Source: Thiomicrorhabdus sp965603495 (GTDB lineage Bacteria; Pseudomonadota; Gammaproteobacteria; Thiomicrospirales; Thiomicrospiraceae). Taken from it: DNA of 64,000 bases. Within the stretch, counting starts at the first letter, position 1, and each line of letters begins with the position of its first letter. A program made the position numbers and the translations under genes. A model generated the notes under the pieces. It was not told where the DNA came from. It saw nothing but the letters and a program-made list of their open reading frames with translations, and did no database searches. The stretch covers positions 682,001 to 746,000 of the forward strand of contig CBFDDF010000001.1 in the NCBI GenBank assembly GCA_965603495.1. The letters run 5' to 3'. Below are positions 8,863 to 17,929 of the stretch, piece after piece.

Positions 8863-8993
8863 ATTTCTGTAATCCTGAAATTAAAGACTTAGCACTATAG
8901 TCTGTTTGAACCTTCTACCTTAATCAGCTATTTTCTGTTTTACCTAAGCGATTCACATATCAACTCTCTTATCCTATTTGCTATACTTCGGTT

Positions 8994-9899
8994 ATGTCAA
9001 ATAACTCGCAATCGTTTCACCATATTCATGATTTCCTGGTCTTTCTGTCTGTTTCAGAAGGTTTAAGTCATAACACCATTTCCGCGTATAAAACCGATTT
9101 ACAACTCTACCAGGCCTGGTTATCTCATAATAACTTACTGAATTTTGAACAGATCGAGCGTTCTAATATTGAAGATCTTATGCATTATTTGCAAGAGAGT
9201 GGCCGTAAAGCCAAAAGTAATGCACGGCTATTGTCGACTTTAAAACGTTTTTATCAATGGGCGGTGGTTAATTCCTTGTTTGCCACTGATCCTACGGCCT
9301 TGCTAAAGGCACCTAAGGTCCCTCAGTCTATTCCTACGGTCATTACCGAGCAACAGGTTGAGGCCTTATTGGAGGCCCCTGATATCACCACTACGCTGGG
9401 AATCCGCGATAGAGCTATTTTGGAGTTGATGTATGCCAGCGGTTTACGGGTTTCTGAAGTGGTGGGTTTGCCTTTTGAGCAACTCAATTTGTCAGCAGGC
9501 CTGGTACAGGTAACCGGCAAGGGCAGTAAAGAACGCATCGTGCCGATTGGTGAAATTGCGATCGAGTGGTTGGAGCGTTATATTAAAGAATCGCGACCAG
9601 TGTTGGTCAAACAACGCTGGATTTCTACATTATTTATTTCGCGTATTGGCAGGACTATGACGCGTCAAACCTTATGGCATCGCGTAAAAAATTTGGCGTA
9701 CGATGCAGGGATTCGCAGTAAGTTATCACCACATACTTTAAGACATGCATTTGCGACCCATTTGATTAATCATGGTGCTGACCTAAGAACGGTTCAGTTG
9801 TTGTTAGGGCATAGTGATTTATCAACCACGCAGATCTATACGCATGTCGCGAAAGAGCGTCTACATAAACTTCACCAGCAACACCATCCTCGTGGTTGA
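8994..9899 (+). CDS. xerD: site-specific tyrosine recombinase XerD
   Basis: 301-residue recombinase that, with XerC, resolves chromosome dimers at dif. The N-terminal SAM-like domain has EGLSHNTISAYKTDLQLY. Catalytic residues are visible as R152 (SGLRVSE), H247 and R250 (HTLRHAFATH), H273 (LLGHSD) and nucleophile Y282 (TQIYTHV). The ending HQQHHPRG and the neighbour dsbC point to XerD rather than XerC. The gene contains an exact copy of the palindromic repeat (9109-9120) and a 10-of-12 copy at 9496-9505. Confidence 0.95.
   Translation: MSNNSQSFHHIHDFLVFLSVSEGLSHNTISAYKTDLQLYQAWLSHNNLLNFEQIERSNIEDLMHYLQESGRKAKSNARLLSTLKRFYQWAVVNSLFATDPTALLKAPKVPQSIPTVITEQQVEALLEAPDITTTLGIRDRAILELMYASGLRVSEVVGLPFEQLNLSAGLVQVTGKGSKERIVPIGEIAIEWLERYIKESRPVLVKQRWISTLFISRIGRTMTRQTLWHRVKNLAYDAGIRSKLSPHTLRHAFATHLINHGADLRTVQLLLGHSDLSTTQIYTHVAKERLHKLHQQHHPRG
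9109..9120. repeat. ACCAGGCCTGGT palindrome, copy 3 (inside xerD)
   Basis: Exact copy within xerD, read as Y-Q-A-W-L. One of only three exact copies inside coding sequence. Confidence 0.9.
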
Positions 9900-10075
9900 A
9901 CCTGGTTATTTGTTAGAATTCGAGAGATATTCATAGAATATTCACTTTGTTAAGCCTTCGGTCGAGTATTGTAGCGGTTATAATTATCAGAATTTATTGA
10001 AATTATCATTGATGCTTTAGTCTGATATATTTTATCCAACTTTATAGAAAGCTTTATCAAAAGGGTTCCTTCATT

Positions 10076-10789
10076 ATGATTCACCTTAGAAAACTTGTAC
10101 TCTCAGTTGGGCTAGCCAGTTCAATGGTTATGAATGTCTCAGCGGCTGACACCTTGGCGATACAGAATCAATTAAAGAAAATCTTACCTAATGCGCCTGA
10201 AGCGGTCATTACGACTACGCCAATGGATGGCGTTTATCAAGTTCAGGTGGGCATGACTGTCGTGTATATGTCTGCTGATGGTAAGTATTTATTAAATGGT
10301 AGTTTGATTGACTTGGAGACCAGAGATGATTTGACAGATTTGGCTAAGTCGACGGCAAGGCAAGCGGCGATTCAGAATATCCCAGAGGCTTCAATGATCG
10401 TTTATCCAGCAAAAGGTAAAGAGCGCCATTTTATAACGGTTTTCTCGGATATCGATTGTCCTTATTGCGTCAAATTACACAAAGAAATTCCGGTCTTAAA
10501 TGAAGCTGGGATCACGGTTCGTTATTTGGGTTATCCGCGTGCAGGCATGGGTTCGCCCTCTTACCATAAAGCGGTTTCAGTTTGGTGTGCCAAAGATACT
10601 GCCAAAGCGATGGATGCTGCCATGTTGGGCAAGCCAGTTGAGAATAAAGCCTGTGTCAATCCAGTGCGTGATCATATGATGCAAGCAAAGCGTTTTGAAG
10701 TAAATGGCACGCCAAATATTATCTTAGATAATGGCGAATTGCTTCCAGGTTATGTCCCTTCTAAAGAATTGATTAAAATTCTTCAGTAA
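10076..10789 (+). CDS. dsbC: thiol:disulfide interchange protein DsbC
   Basis: 237-residue periplasmic disulfide isomerase. Residues 1-24 form a signal peptide ending SAA. The N-terminal dimerisation domain is followed by a thioredoxin-fold domain with CPYC in SDIDCPYCVKLHKE, the cis-Pro loop NGTPNIIL and a second Cys pair (WCAKD, KACVN) as in E. coli DsbC. DsbC is kept reduced by DsbD, which is not in this window. It follows xerD after 176 bp, the usual xerD-dsbC neighbourhood, and ends at a terminator at 10846. Confidence 0.94.
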   Translation: MIHLRKLVLSVGLASSMVMNVSAADTLAIQNQLKKILPNAPEAVITTTPMDGVYQVQVGMTVVYMSADGKYLLNGSLIDLETRDDLTDLAKSTARQAAIQNIPEASMIVYPAKGKERHFITVFSDIDCPYCVKLHKEIPVLNEAGITVRYLGYPRAGMGSPSYHKAVSVWCAKDTAKAMDAAMLGKPVENKACVNPVRDHMMQAKRFEVNGTPNIILDNGELLPGYVPSKELIKILQ

Positions 10790-10845
10790 TTCACCCAATC
10801 TTTCATTGTTTGATAAAATTTTTATCAAGCAGATGATTTACCTAC

Positions 10846-10877
10846 AAAAAAGCCCTCTTCAATATGAGGGCTTTTTT
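10846..10877. terminator. bidirectional terminator between dsbC and the SH3 protein gene
   Basis: AAGCCCTC and GAGGGCTT stem with flanking A and T tracts. This convergent junction has no copy of the palindromic repeat. Confidence 0.88.
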
Positions 10878-10914
10878 ATAGGTCAGATAAGTCTTCTTTA
10901 GAGTATTGATGTGA

Positions 10915-11649
10915 TCAAATCTGACCCCAGTTTTTGCGTTTTTTAGGAGTGCTAAAGAACCTACCGATCATTAATCCGAGTAAAAGTACGCCACCACCCG
11001 TTAAGAACCATTGGCGTTGGATTGAATCATCCGATTGATCAATCTGCTCTTTCATAAGCGCATTTTGGCTTTCTAGTTGATTTAAACGTTGTTTCATCTC
11101 TTGGTTTTGTTCATCTAGCAGAATAGCATTACTCGAAATTGTTTTTAAACGCATCAGCTCTTGCGAGAGTTCAAATTTATCTTGTTTGACCTTCGAAAGT
11201 GTAGAATCAGTGACTGAGAAGCGGTCTTGCAGCGTTGTCAGTTCTTGTTGTAAGCCATTCAGTTTTTGTTCAACAGCGCTGGTTTTAGCAATTTGTTGTT
11301 CTAAACGAACCTTGGCAATCGGTTGATTTAGTAAGACGCTTGAAGGCATCCAGCCAGTATAGGTGTTATTGCCTTTTTTGTATTCAATCTGAGCCCAGCC
11401 GTCCTTATTTACTTCAAGGATACTGACGGGTGTTCCTGTTGGCAGCATGCGAAGTATCTTGTTTTTATAACTACCGCCTGTGCGCACCCCTATATCAATC
11501 GAATCGGTGACATAGTGGGTATAGCCTGTTGCAGCAAGCGCATTGCTTGACGAGAGCATGCCTAGGGTACTGAATCCTAGTAGACTCGTGATAATAATGC
11601 CTTTTGATAAGCTCCGCATCATGCTGTTAAAGCTGTTGGATTTTTTCAT
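10915..11649 (-). CDS. YgiM-like SH3-domain membrane protein (TIGR04211 type)
   Basis: 244-residue envelope protein. Order: signal peptide ending ALAA (residues about 1-40), bacterial SH3 domain (about 45-105, with the DGWAQIEYKKG and YTGWMPSSVL segments), a coiled coil (about 110-205) and a C-terminal membrane helix (WFLTGGGVLLLGLMIGRFF) followed by a basic tail. Function of the family is unsettled; SH3b domains usually bind peptidoglycan. It overlaps the end of valS by 23 bp; AGAGG upstream of 11649 supports that start, though Met10 lies just after the valS stop. Confidence 0.8.
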   Translation of the reverse strand: MKKSNSFNSMMRSLSKGIIITSLLGFSTLGMLSSSNALAATGYTHYVTDSIDIGVRTGGSYKNKILRMLPTGTPVSILEVNKDGWAQIEYKKGNNTYTGWMPSSVLLNQPIAKVRLEQQIAKTSAVEQKLNGLQQELTTLQDRFSVTDSTLSKVKQDKFELSQELMRLKTISSNAILLDEQNQEMKQRLNQLESQNALMKEQIDQSDDSIQRQWFLTGGGVLLLGLMIGRFFSTPKKRKNWGQI

Positions 11650-14395
11650 ATTGAGCCTCTAGATTCTTTAGTGCAGTTTCATAATCCGCTAATTTTTTAC
11701 GTTCAACAAGAACCACTTCTTCGGGTGCTTTCGCCACAAATCCTTGGTTGCTTAATTTACCTCCAAGGCGTTTAATTTCGCCTTGGAGTTTGCCAATTTC
11801 TTTATTCAAACGCGAGATCTCTGCGTCTTTGTCAATTAAACCGGCCATTGGAATCAAGACTTTCATCTCGCCGACCAGTGCTACAGCTGATTCAGGTGCG
11901 TTGATTTCATTGGTCAAAACTTCAATGGAGGCCAGTTTCGCAAGTGATAAAAGATACAGTTCATTATTTTTCAACCAGGCCTGGTCATTTTCATCTAGCC
12001 CCGCCAGTAAAACCGGTAGCGCTTTACTTGGTGCAATGTCCATTTCTGAACGAATCTTGCGCACGCCAATAACAAACTTCTTAACCCATTCCAGTTCGGC
12101 AACGGCTTGTAAATCAATTTTAGTGGCATCTGCTTCAGGATAAGGCTCAAGCATAATGGTGTCATTGTGCTTGCCCGCCAAAGGCGCCACAGCTTGCCAC
12201 GCTTCTTCCGTAATGAAAGGCGTAATAGGGTGTAGCATTCTTAAAATGGTTTCTAAGACGTTAACCAATGTTTTACGCGTCCCACGTTTCGCGGCATCAG
12301 AACTGTCGTTATTTAGAATCGGTTTAGCTAACTCTAAATACCAGTCACAATACTCATTCCAAGTGAATTCATAAAGTGCGGTTGCGGCTAAATCAAAGCG
12401 GTAAGCATCAAACTGCTTAGCTACTTCAGTTTCCACTTCCTGTAAGCGTGAGACAATCCATTTGTCTGCTAGTGAAAGCTCAATCTCTGCGGTGGCATCG
12501 ACTCCTGTGTCATAACCTTCGGTATTCATTAATACATAGCGAGTCGCATTCCAAAGCTTGTTGCAGAAGTTGCGATAACCTTCAGCGCGTTGCAGGTCAA
12601 AACGAATGTCACGACCAGTTGAAGCCAGTGATGCGAAGGTAAAGCGGATGGCATCAGTACCAAAGGCCGGAATACCATCAGCGAATTGTTTACGAGTCGA
12701 TTTCTCAATCTTGGCGGCTTTCTCTGGCTGCATCATCCCATAAGTACGTTTTTTAACCAAGTCTTCTAGTTCTATGCCGTCGATTAGATCAATCGGATCT
12801 AATACGTTGCCTTTCGATTTAGACATTTTTTGGCCTTCGCCATCACGCACTAATCCATGCACATAAATCTGTTTGAATGGCACTTCACCCGTGAATTTAA
12901 GTCCCATCATAATCATTCTGGCGACCCAGAAGAAGATGATATCAAATCCTGTTACCAATACTGATGTCGGATGGAATTTGGCAAGTTCAGGGGTTTTCTC
13001 AGGCCAGCCTAAGGTTGAGAAAGTCCAAAGGGCAGAGCTGAACCAGGTATCTAAGACATCGTCATCTTGACGAAGATTGAAGTCAGTGGCAAAACCGTTC
13101 TTTTCACGCACTTCTTGTTCACTACGGCCGACATAGACTTTACCATTGTCGTCGAACCATGCAGGAATTCTGTGTCCCCACCAAATTTGACGAGAGATAC
13201 ACCAATCTTGGATATTGTTCATCCACTCAAAATAGGTATTTTCCCAGTTCTTAGGCACAAACTCGATGTCGCCATTTTTAACCGCATCAATGGCGGGTTT
13301 CGCTAAGGCTTCAACGGCAACATACCACTGGTCCGTTAAAAGTGGTTCGATGACTGCGTGAGAGCGGTCACCGCGAGGTACCATTAAAGTGTGTGGTTTG
13401 ATATCGACCATTAAACCAAGGGCTTCTAAATCTGTAACAATCAACTTACGCGCTTCATAACGATCTAAGCCTTGATATTTTTCAGGGCCTTCTTCATTAA
13501 TACAGGCATCATTGGTGAAGATATTTAGCATGGGTAAGTCGTGGCGTTTACCCATCTCGTAATCGTTGAAATCATGTGCAGGAGTGATTTTGACACAACC
13601 GGTACCGAATTCTGGGTCAACGTAATCATCGGCGATAATTGGAATTTCACGGCCGACTAAAGGCAGGGTGATTGTTTTGCCAATCAGGTGTTGGTAACGT
13701 TCATCATCGGGATGAACGGCAACAGCCTGATCACCGAGCATGGTTTCAGGACGTGTAGTAGCAACCACTAATGCGCCAGAACCATCGGTCAATGGATAGC
13801 TCATGTGCCACATGTTACCTTGTTCTTCTGAAGAGATAACCTCTAAATCAGAGACCGCCGTATGTAGAACAGGATCCCAGTTAACTAAGCGTTTACCACG
13901 GTAGATTAGGTCTTCTTCATATAGGCTAACAAAGACTTCTTTAACCGCGTCAGAAAGACCATCGTCCATGGTGAAACGTTCACGTGTCCAATCTGGTGAA
14001 GCACCCATACGGCGAAGTTGTTGCGTAATGGTACCGCCAGATTCTTCTTTCCATTCCCAGATTTTCTCAATGAATTTTTCACGACCGAGGTCATGACGGC
14101 TCAAGCCTTTAGCTGCGAGCTGGCGTTCAACGACCATCTGTGTGGCGATTCCAGCATGATCCGTTCCTGGTTGCCAAAGGGTATCATCGCCCTTCATGCG
14201 ATGATAGCGAATTAGAGTATCCATAATGGTGTCTTGAAAAGCGTGACCCATATGTAGACTTCCGGTCACGTTTGGTGGCGGGATCATAATTGAATAAGGG
14301 GTGGAATCGTCATTTTTAGGCTTGAAATAGCCTTTATTTTCCCAGGTTTGATACCATTTTGTTTCAATTGTATTTGGATCGAAATGCTTTTCCAT
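11627..14395 (-). CDS. valS: valyl-tRNA synthetase
   Basis: 922-residue class I aminoacyl-tRNA synthetase that charges tRNA-Val and edits misactivated threonine. HIGH motif as PPPNVTGSLHMGHAF (residues about 38-52), the CP1 editing domain, KMSKS in GQKMSKSKGNVLDP, the anticodon-binding domain and a C-terminal coiled coil (about 850-922). Length is typical. An exact palindromic repeat lies inside the gene (11974-11985). Confidence 0.98.
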   Translation of the reverse strand: MEKHFDPNTIETKWYQTWENKGYFKPKNDDSTPYSIMIPPPNVTGSLHMGHAFQDTIMDTLIRYHRMKGDDTLWQPGTDHAGIATQMVVERQLAAKGLSRHDLGREKFIEKIWEWKEESGGTITQQLRRMGASPDWTRERFTMDDGLSDAVKEVFVSLYEEDLIYRGKRLVNWDPVLHTAVSDLEVISSEEQGNMWHMSYPLTDGSGALVVATTRPETMLGDQAVAVHPDDERYQHLIGKTITLPLVGREIPIIADDYVDPEFGTGCVKITPAHDFNDYEMGKRHDLPMLNIFTNDACINEEGPEKYQGLDRYEARKLIVTDLEALGLMVDIKPHTLMVPRGDRSHAVIEPLLTDQWYVAVEALAKPAIDAVKNGDIEFVPKNWENTYFEWMNNIQDWCISRQIWWGHRIPAWFDDNGKVYVGRSEQEVREKNGFATDFNLRQDDDVLDTWFSSALWTFSTLGWPEKTPELAKFHPTSVLVTGFDIIFFWVARMIMMGLKFTGEVPFKQIYVHGLVRDGEGQKMSKSKGNVLDPIDLIDGIELEDLVKKRTYGMMQPEKAAKIEKSTRKQFADGIPAFGTDAIRFTFASLASTGRDIRFDLQRAEGYRNFCNKLWNATRYVLMNTEGYDTGVDATAEIELSLADKWIVSRLQEVETEVAKQFDAYRFDLAATALYEFTWNEYCDWYLELAKPILNNDSSDAAKRGTRKTLVNVLETILRMLHPITPFITEEAWQAVAPLAGKHNDTIMLEPYPEADATKIDLQAVAELEWVKKFVIGVRKIRSEMDIAPSKALPVLLAGLDENDQAWLKNNELYLLSLAKLASIEVLTNEINAPESAVALVGEMKVLIPMAGLIDKDAEISRLNKEIGKLQGEIKRLGGKLSNQGFVAKAPEEVVLVERKKLADYETALKNLEAQYEKIQQL
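11974..11985. repeat. ACCAGGCCTGGT palindrome, copy 4 (inside valS)
   Basis: Exact copy in valS, read on the minus strand as D-Q-A-W-L. Confidence 0.9.
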
Positions 14396-14542
14396 AGGGC
14401 TCGTAATCTACTCGTAAATTTTAAATATAATAATCCGGAGATTATAACAATGACCACAGCAGAAGTCTTTACTTGTCATTTATAAAAATTATGGAAACTC
14501 ATTAATGAAAGAGATGGTATTGTGCGGAAGAAAATGACAGGC

Positions 14543-14566
14543 AAAAAAACGGCAGTAAAAACTACC
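14543..14566 (-). terminator. flagellin gene terminator
   Basis: On the minus strand a 6-bp stem with one G-U pair (14561-14566 with 14551-14556) and a TTTT loop is followed by seven T residues. Confidence 0.6.
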
Positions 14567-14609
14567 ATAATGTCTTAGCTAGGAGGCTGAGAGCTTAATA
14601 TTGGTTGGC

Positions 14610-15398
14610 CTAATTCAAAAGCTGTAAAACTTGCGCTTGTGAATTGTTACGGTGTGATTGCATCGCAATGGCGCTTTGAGTTAGTACGTCTTGTCTGAAT
14701 TGATCTGCGCTGGCTTTAGCATAATCCGTATCATTGATTTGACTACGTGTCGCTTGATTGTTGACGTTCTGGCTCTGTAAGTTTTCAATGGCACTGGTTA
14801 AGCCATTTTGCTGTGCACCAAATTCACTTTGTGCGGTACTTAATTGCTCTATAGCATTAGTAATGCCTTCCAGAGCCGCCGTCGCATCGGTTGAGTTGCT
14901 AATATTTAAGCCTGTTAAGCTTAGACTGTCAGAGGTTAACGTTGGTAGCGTTAAGCTGCTGCTTGATTCGCCCAAAGCAATGTCAACGCTTGCCGTATCA
15001 CCATTAAGTAGGTTGTTACCATTAAAGCTGGTTGTGCCAGCGATATCATTAATGTTTTTTATGTTTTGCTGAAACTCATTGTTAAGAATATTCCGCTGCG
15101 ATTGGTTCAATGTACCATTTAAGGATTGTATGGTTAATTCGTTCATTCGTTGCAGGGATTGACCGATGCCTTTAGTTGCACCATCTGCAGTTTGTAATAA
15201 TGAAATACCATCGTTGGCGTTACGTGTTCCAACGTCCTGGCTATTGATTTGTGTAGTTAAGGCGGTGACAATAGCTTGACCAGCTGCGTCATCGGCTGCG
15301 TTGTTGATTCTCTGCCCACTGGTCAAACTTTGAGACGTTTGATTAAGTCCAGTTGAATAGCCATTGCTGGCTATCGGAGTGTATGCGTTTACGGCCAT
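14610..15398 (-). CDS. flagellin-family protein, short
   Basis: 262-residue flagellin homologue. The N-terminal helical domain has SLTSGQRINNAADDAAGQAIVTAL and the NANDGISLLQTADGA motif; the C-terminal helix has TRSQINDTDYAKASADQF and ends LQLLN. The central region is short, so it lacks large variable surface domains. The start is placed at ATG 15398 (MAVNAYTP) because GGAG lies just upstream; an in-frame upstream codon would add 15 residues with no ribosome site. The N-terminus (AVNAYTPIASNGYSTG) departs from the usual INTN opening. No other filament, hook or export gene is nearby; only a FliL-like gene 0.6 kb away. Confidence 0.87.
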   Translation of the reverse strand: MAVNAYTPIASNGYSTGLNQTSQSLTSGQRINNAADDAAGQAIVTALTTQINSQDVGTRNANDGISLLQTADGATKGIGQSLQRMNELTIQSLNGTLNQSQRNILNNEFQQNIKNINDIAGTTSFNGNNLLNGDTASVDIALGESSSSLTLPTLTSDSLSLTGLNISNSTDATAALEGITNAIEQLSTAQSEFGAQQNGLTSAIENLQSQNVNNQATRSQINDTDYAKASADQFRQDVLTQSAIAMQSHRNNSQAQVLQLLN

Positions 15399-15466
15399 TA
15401 TAATTCTCCAAAGAATGTTAACTCGTATATAGTTTACGCTCAATTTAATAGTAAGGAAAGCTAAAA

Positions 15467-15895
15467 ATGTCTTGTTGTTCAGGAGGTTACTGTAAGTTCA
15501 AGTTTGAAGAGGGGCCGCCTTTGGTGGATAATCCGGTGACCAGTTTAAATGCGGTTTATCAATTTTTACCCTATGGGACGATACTTGAAGAGGGGGAGTT
15601 GATTCGCATCTGGATGGAGTCAGGTCAAGCCAAAATTGTGACCCTAACAGAAAAAATTCCACTGGTATTTACGGCAACAGGTCCGGAGGCGAAGGATGGA
15701 CAGGCCGATTTACCTTGGCAGTTAATTGCTTTAGACAGCGGTATTGAGTATGAAGAGTTGATGGATTGGGAGCATCATCCTCTATACAATCCACAAGAGA
15801 TGTCTGTGCTGTTAAAGTACCATCACCCAATGGTGGTCAAGCCTTCTTTAAAGATGTGGTTTCTGAAATTGCTCTATAAATTACGTACTTTGTAA
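15467..15895 (+). CDS. hypothetical protein with Cys-rich N-terminus
   Basis: 142-residue protein I do not recognise. It opens MSCCSGGYCKFKF, a cluster of three cysteines that could bind metal or a cofactor. There is no signal peptide or membrane helix; the middle is acidic (EEGELIR, ALDSGIEYEELMDWEHHPLY) and the C-terminus is basic and aromatic. RBS AAGGA precedes the ATG. It is divergent from the flagellin gene (68 bp between starts) and convergent with the FliL-like gene, so a shared role is possible but unproven. Confidence 0.7.
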   Translation: MSCCSGGYCKFKFEEGPPLVDNPVTSLNAVYQFLPYGTILEEGELIRIWMESGQAKIVTLTEKIPLVFTATGPEAKDGQADLPWQLIALDSGIEYEELMDWEHHPLYNPQEMSVLLKYHHPMVVKPSLKMWFLKLLYKLRTL

Positions 15896-15898
15896 GTT

Positions 15899-15910
15899 AC
15901 CAGGCCTGGT
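15899..15910. repeat. ACCAGGCCTGGT palindrome, copy 5
   Basis: Perfect palindrome starting 4 bp after the stop codon of the upstream gene, between convergent genes. A bidirectional terminator follows at 15953. Confidence 0.95.
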
Positions 15911-15952
15911 CATTTAAGATAAGTTGTTTTCGGTCTATTGTATTTAAACCAT

Positions 15953-15986
15953 AAAAAAAGCCTCGTCAATTTGATGAGGCTTTTTT
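15953..15986. terminator. bidirectional terminator
   Basis: AAGCCTCGTC with GATGAGGCTT (one G-U pair), A tract before and T tract after. Serves both convergent genes. Confidence 0.85.
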
Positions 15987-16018
15987 GTTTATCTTGATGT
16001 CTGTTCAGGTATCTGTCT

Positions 16019-16501
16019 CTATTGCATGACAAATCGTTCTAAGTAAACATCTTCTAATAAGTCAGGGAAGAGTTTGTGGTGCTCTAAAATTTCACGTGCT
16101 ACTTTTAGTAACTCCTCTCTTAAATGATCTGGGCCAGTAGGTGTGTGCAGTTGTGAATAGGATTGATTACGCAATAAGCGATCGATGTTGTTTTTTAGAA
16201 TCGGACGCAAGTGCTCCATTTCGGTTTCGACGATTTGTGGGTAGTAAGACATGAATTTCAAATCAATCGCCAGAAATTTGGCTTTACCTTCTCCGCGAAA
16301 GTTAACGACTATTCTTTCCATAGAAAAGTATTTAGGAACTCTTTCTGCCGGCGCTTCAAATTGTTTGTATTTAGGAGAGTATCCTGTGTCTTCTGTATCG
16401 CTCGCAAAACTGCTTGCTGAAAATGAAAAAATAGCAAGAGCTAGGCTGAAGACAAAAGGCGTTACTTTGTTTGCTAAAGAGTTTAGGCTGGATATGCTCA
16501 T
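16019..16501 (-). CDS. FliL-like flagellar basal body-associated protein
   Basis: 160-residue protein with the FliL pattern: a VVNFRGEGKAKFLAIDLKFM strand region, EMEHLRPILKNNIDRLLRNQSYSQL, then LREELLKVAREILE and a final VYLERFVMQ. FliL surrounds the motor stator and affects torque. Unlike classical FliL, the N-terminus reads as a cleavable signal peptide (SFSASSFAS) rather than a permanent membrane anchor, so it may be soluble in the periplasm. The nearby flagellin supports a motility role. Confidence 0.75.
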   Translation of the reverse strand: MSISSLNSLANKVTPFVFSLALAIFSFSASSFASDTEDTGYSPKYKQFEAPAERVPKYFSMERIVVNFRGEGKAKFLAIDLKFMSYYPQIVETEMEHLRPILKNNIDRLLRNQSYSQLHTPTGPDHLREELLKVAREILEHHKLFPDLLEDVYLERFVMQ

Positions 16502-16614
16502 GAAATGGGGCTTCTTTTAAATACGTGATTTGAAGAGATCTATTGTATCCAAAAAAATGTGTTGAGAGAGGGTTTTATGGCGATATTATATTTTGTATAA
16601 GTAAGAAAATGCAG

Positions 16615-16642
16615 GCATAAAAAAGCCCCGCAGTGCGGGGCC
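16615..16642 (-). terminator. glnK-amtB operon terminator
   Basis: GC-rich stem of GCCCCG with CGGGGC, followed on the minus strand by a T tract (A tract at 16619-16624). Confidence 0.85.
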
Positions 16643-16666
16643 AAGACCGAGGAGTCCTAATTGTTT

Positions 16667-17914
16667 TTATTTGTTAAATTCAGGGTATGCTTCCATTCCA
16701 CATTCAGACTGGTCAACACCTTCGTACTCTTCTTCTTCAGTAACACGAATTCCCATGACCGCTTTGATGATAGCCCATACGATTAAACTCGCACCGAATA
16801 CCCAAGCAAAGATCACTGCAATACCTGTTAACTGAGCAACGATAGTCGCATCAGGGTTTGTGAAAGTAACCGCGATAAGACCGAAGATACCAACCACACC
16901 GTGAACCGAGATAGCGCCTACAGGATCATCAATTTTCATTTTAGAATCAAGGAATAGAATTGCTAGGACAACCAAGATACCACCCACAAGACCGATTAAG
17001 GTTGCTTCTAAAGCTGAAGGGGTTAGAGGTTCTGCAGTAATCGCAACTAAACCAGCTAGCGCACCGTTAAGCATCATTGTTAAATCTGCTTTACCGAATT
17101 TGAACTTAGACATTAGTAACGCACCGATAACACCACCAGCAGCAGCCATTAACGTGTTTACAAAGATCATTGATACAGCGTTTGCTTCCTCAACGTTAGA
17201 GATTTTAAGCTCAGAACCACCGTTGAAACCGAACCAACCTAACCATAGGATGAAAGTACCTAAAGTTGCTAGCGGAAGGTTAGCACCAGGGATTGCACGA
17301 GACTCACCATTAGGACCATATTTACCTTTACGTGCACCTAGTAGTAAAACACCGGCTAGAGCAGCAGAAGCACCCGCCATGTGAACAACACCAGAACCTG
17401 CAAAATCAAGGAAGCCTAGACCATCTAAGAAACCACCACCCCATTTCCAGAAACCTTGCATTGGGTAGATAACTGAAGTGAAGACGATTGCGAAAGCGAA
17501 GAATGACATTAACTTCATACGTTCAGCAACCGCACCAGAAACAACAGACATTGCAGTTGCTACGAACACGACTTGGAAGAAGAAGTCAGACATACCTGAA
17601 TAGTAAGGCGCATCTTCACCGCCAGCAATAACAGCTGCAGTTGCGTTGTCACCACCAATTAGGAAGCTAATACCAGGGAAGAAGCTATTTACTGCTTCAG
17701 CAGGGTACATAATGTTATAACCCACTAGCATGTACATAATACAAGCGATGGCAAAAAGACCGACGTTCTTAGCTAAGATTTCAGTTGTGTTTTTTGAACG
17801 CACCAAACCAGCTTCTAGCATGGCAAAACCGGCAGCCATCCACATTACTAATGCACCAGACATTAGGAAGTAGAAGGTATCAAGCGCGTAACTTAATTGA
17901 AGTACTTGTTCCAT
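16667..17914 (-). CDS. amtB: ammonium transporter AmtB
   Basis: 415-residue Amt/Rh-family channel for ammonium in the inner membrane, with about eleven helices. Family motifs visible include WMAAGFAMLEAGLVRSKNT, the DFAGSGVVHMAGASAALAG segment with the pore His and the DDPVGAISVHGVVGIFG segment with its partner His. It follows glnK by 15 bp in the usual glnK-amtB operon; GlnK blocks the channel when nitrogen is plentiful. RBS AAGGA precedes the ATG. Confidence 0.96.
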   Translation of the reverse strand: MEQVLQLSYALDTFYFLMSGALVMWMAAGFAMLEAGLVRSKNTTEILAKNVGLFAIACIMYMLVGYNIMYPAEAVNSFFPGISFLIGGDNATAAVIAGGEDAPYYSGMSDFFFQVVFVATAMSVVSGAVAERMKLMSFFAFAIVFTSVIYPMQGFWKWGGGFLDGLGFLDFAGSGVVHMAGASAALAGVLLLGARKGKYGPNGESRAIPGANLPLATLGTFILWLGWFGFNGGSELKISNVEEANAVSMIFVNTLMAAAGGVIGALLMSKFKFGKADLTMMLNGALAGLVAITAEPLTPSALEATLIGLVGGILVVLAILFLDSKMKIDDPVGAISVHGVVGIFGLIAVTFTNPDATIVAQLTGIAVIFAWVFGASLIVWAIIKAVMGIRVTEEEEYEGVDQSECGMEAYPEFNK

Positions 17915-17929
17915 AATTAAATCCTTTCC

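Noticed and set aside
11748..13306. Several open frames on the plus strand across valS
   Set aside because: They are antisense shadows of valS; the valS frame is intact and full length.
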